A DNA stretch of 5,902 nt from Chloroflexota bacterium. GTDB taxonomy: Bacteria > Chloroflexota > Anaerolineae > Promineifilales > Promineifilaceae. The stretch spans positions 1 through 5,902 of the forward strand of contig QQUD01000279.1 in assembly GCA_008501785.1 (NCBI GenBank). The letters are read 5' to 3'. Below are positions 5,227-5,902 of this stretch, one piece after another (the first letter of the stretch is position 1; each line of letters starts with the position of its first letter). The position numbers were made by a program, and so were the translations under genes. Under the pieces are notes generated by a model. That model saw only the letters and a program-made list of their open reading frames with translations, ran no database searches and was not told where the DNA came from.

Positions 5227-5902
5227 TTACTCACTCAACGATAAAAATTCTTCCTGCACCCAACCAAGAACACCATCAACGGTGCGAATTTCTCGCCAGA
5301 GAATACCACCTTGATTTGCGTGACCAGAAGACAAAATAACTAGATCATTATTTCGTACCAAGGATAACGATTGACCGCCGGGTGTTCGTCGCACCCATAA
5401 TGTGCTGCCACCGGTGTTGATAACGGCCGTTTCACCCACAATCGGCGTCGGCGTTAAGGTCGGCGTCGGCGTCATCGTCGGTGTCGGCGTTGATGTACTG
5501 GTCGCTCGTGGTGTTTCCGTCGGTGGCAATGTGCTGGTTGGTAACGGGGTTGGGGTAAAGGTTATCGTGCCTTCCAACAACAGTTCATCCGTTGCGCCAA
5601 TGCCAGATGTGTCGATGGGTCCTATCGGTGTATTGGTTGCCGGTGGACCTGCAAACGCACCACTTTCGGGCGACCCAACCGCAGCAGGGCTTATGGATAA
5701 GGAAACGGCCGTTTCCACCACAACGACCTCATCTTCACCAACCCTATCCTCGGTAGTCACATCATTAGACACTGCTTCAGGAGAAACAGTCACAGTGGGA
5801 GGGGTAACGGCCGTTGTCTCGCCCTCCACAATCCCCAGCGGCACACCCGCCAGAAAAAAGCCAAACGCCAACAACACCATCGCCAACGCGAGGCCCGTCA
5901 AC
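5227..5902 (-). CDS. Membrane-anchored protein with Thr-Pro-rich linker and C-terminal SH3-like domain (probably 5' partial)
   Basis: The readable part is about 224 residues and runs off the right edge. It opens with a hydrophobic membrane segment (LALAMVLLAFGFFLAGVPLG, about 4-23). A long disordered linker (about 27-155) is rich in Val, Thr and Pro and ends in TPTPTMTPTPTLTPTP. A bacterial SH3-like (SH3b) domain follows (about 157-224), with LWVRRTPGG, then LVRNNDLVIL, WREI and GWVQEEFL, the usual RT-loop and Gly-Trp-Val signature. SH3b domains in bacteria often bind cell-wall peptides; the role here is inferred. The first codon in frame at the edge is TTG (5901) and an ATG lies at 5880, but neither has a ribosome binding site. 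The true start is therefore probably outside the window, and the membrane segment may be internal to a larger protein, for example with a cytoplasmic N-terminal domain. The stop is TAA at 5229-5227, 88 bp before YegP. Confidence 0.85.
   Translation of the reverse strand, partial: LTGLALAMVLLAFGFFLAGVPLGIVEGETTAVTPPTVTVSPEAVSNDVTTEDRVGEDEVVVVETAVSLSISPAAVGSPESGAFAGPPATNTPIGPIDTSGIGATDELLLEGTITFTPTPLPTSTLPPTETPRATSTSTPTPTMTPTPTLTPTPIVGETAVINTGGSTLWVRRTPGGQSLSLVRNNDLVILSSGHANQGGILWREIRTVDGVLGWVQEEFLSLSE
5422..5431. repeat. AACGGCCGTT palindrome copy next to the SH3 domain
   Basis: On the coding strand it reads GAAACGGCCGTTATC and encodes Glu-Thr-Ala-Val-Ile at the linker-SH3 junction (residues 157-161). 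Confidence 0.75.
5442..5490 (-). repeat. Degenerate hexanucleotide repeat (ACGCCG) encoding Thr-Pro pairs
   Basis: Plus-strand CGGCGT units repeat with small variations and encode TPTPTMTPTPTLTPTP in the linker of the SH3 protein. It is a low-complexity, slippage-prone tract typical of extracellular linkers. Confidence 0.75.
5701..5716. repeat. 16 bp perfect palindrome GGAAACGGCCGTTTCC
   Basis: Second long form of the iterated palindrome, in the linker of the SH3 protein, encoding Glu-Thr-Ala-Val-Ser (residues 63-67). It shares its central 14 bases, GAAACGGCCGTTTC, with the copy at 3931-3946. Confidence 0.8.
5806..5815. repeat. AACGGCCGTT palindrome copy
   Basis: A perfect 10 bp palindrome just after the membrane segment of the SH3 protein, encoding Thr-Thr-Ala-Val (residues 29-32). 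It lies 92 bp from the 16 bp copy. Confidence 0.75.

Noticed and set aside
5379..5397. GGGTG...CACCC dyad with a GTCGCACC stretch resembling the inverted-repeat element's arm
   Set aside because: The match is only eight bases, it lies inside the conserved SH3 coding sequence, and the second arm is absent.
1..5902. CRISPR array, tRNA or rRNA gene, or transposase gene
   Set aside because: No regularly spaced repeats, no cloverleaf or rRNA-like stretch and no transposase motifs were seen on either strand.

Overview
This looks like a piece of a chromosome from a Chloroflexota bacterium of the Anaerolineae/Caldilineae/Ardenticatenia type, with roughly balanced GC. The inference rests on three things. 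There are Thr-Pro-rich linkers in front of SH3-like domains and an acidic Thr-rich linker in front of triple LysM domains. There is a soluble REC-GAF-GAF-PAS-histidine kinase. The ComM/YifB start also resembles those I know from that phylum. No taxonomic marker gene is present, so the assignment is provisional.

Layout. The left half (1-3012) is read on the minus strand: a large soluble sensor kinase with an N-terminal receiver domain (550-3012), a small membrane protein whose start overlaps the kinase stop as TAATG (239-550), and, after an 85 bp gap with its own promoter-like sequence, the first 51 codons of a ComM/YifB-family AAA+ protein cut by the window edge (1-153). A 622 bp AT-rich divergent intergenic region (3013-3634) follows. 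It holds the kinase promoter, a 95 bp inverted-repeat element with a possible 6 bp target-site duplication (3348-3442), and the promoter and ribosome binding site of a plus-strand lipoprotein with three LysM domains (3635-4594). That gene ends in a strong, probably bidirectional terminator. A short gap with a dispersed-repeat-like block of ACGCRGAT octamers (4698-4784) separates it from a convergent minus-strand YegP/DUF1508 gene (4803-5138, GTG start, perfect Shine-Dalgarno). The window ends with a minus-strand gene for a membrane-anchored SH3-domain protein, probably open at its 5' end (5227-5902).

How the genes relate. The kinase and small membrane protein look translationally coupled, so the membrane protein may anchor or tune the otherwise soluble kinase. 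The LysM lipoprotein and the SH3 protein are both predicted to act outside the cytoplasmic membrane, with long disordered spacers carrying wall-binding-type domains. YegP is cytoplasmic and of unknown role.

The most striking signal not explained by gene annotation is a highly iterated palindrome. ACGGCCGT occurs seven times and AACGGCCGTT five times in 5.9 kb, the decamer always in the same reading frame (encoding Thr-Ala-Val) inside linkers or loops of three unrelated proteins. It resembles the HIP1 phenomenon of cyanobacteria but with a different sequence.
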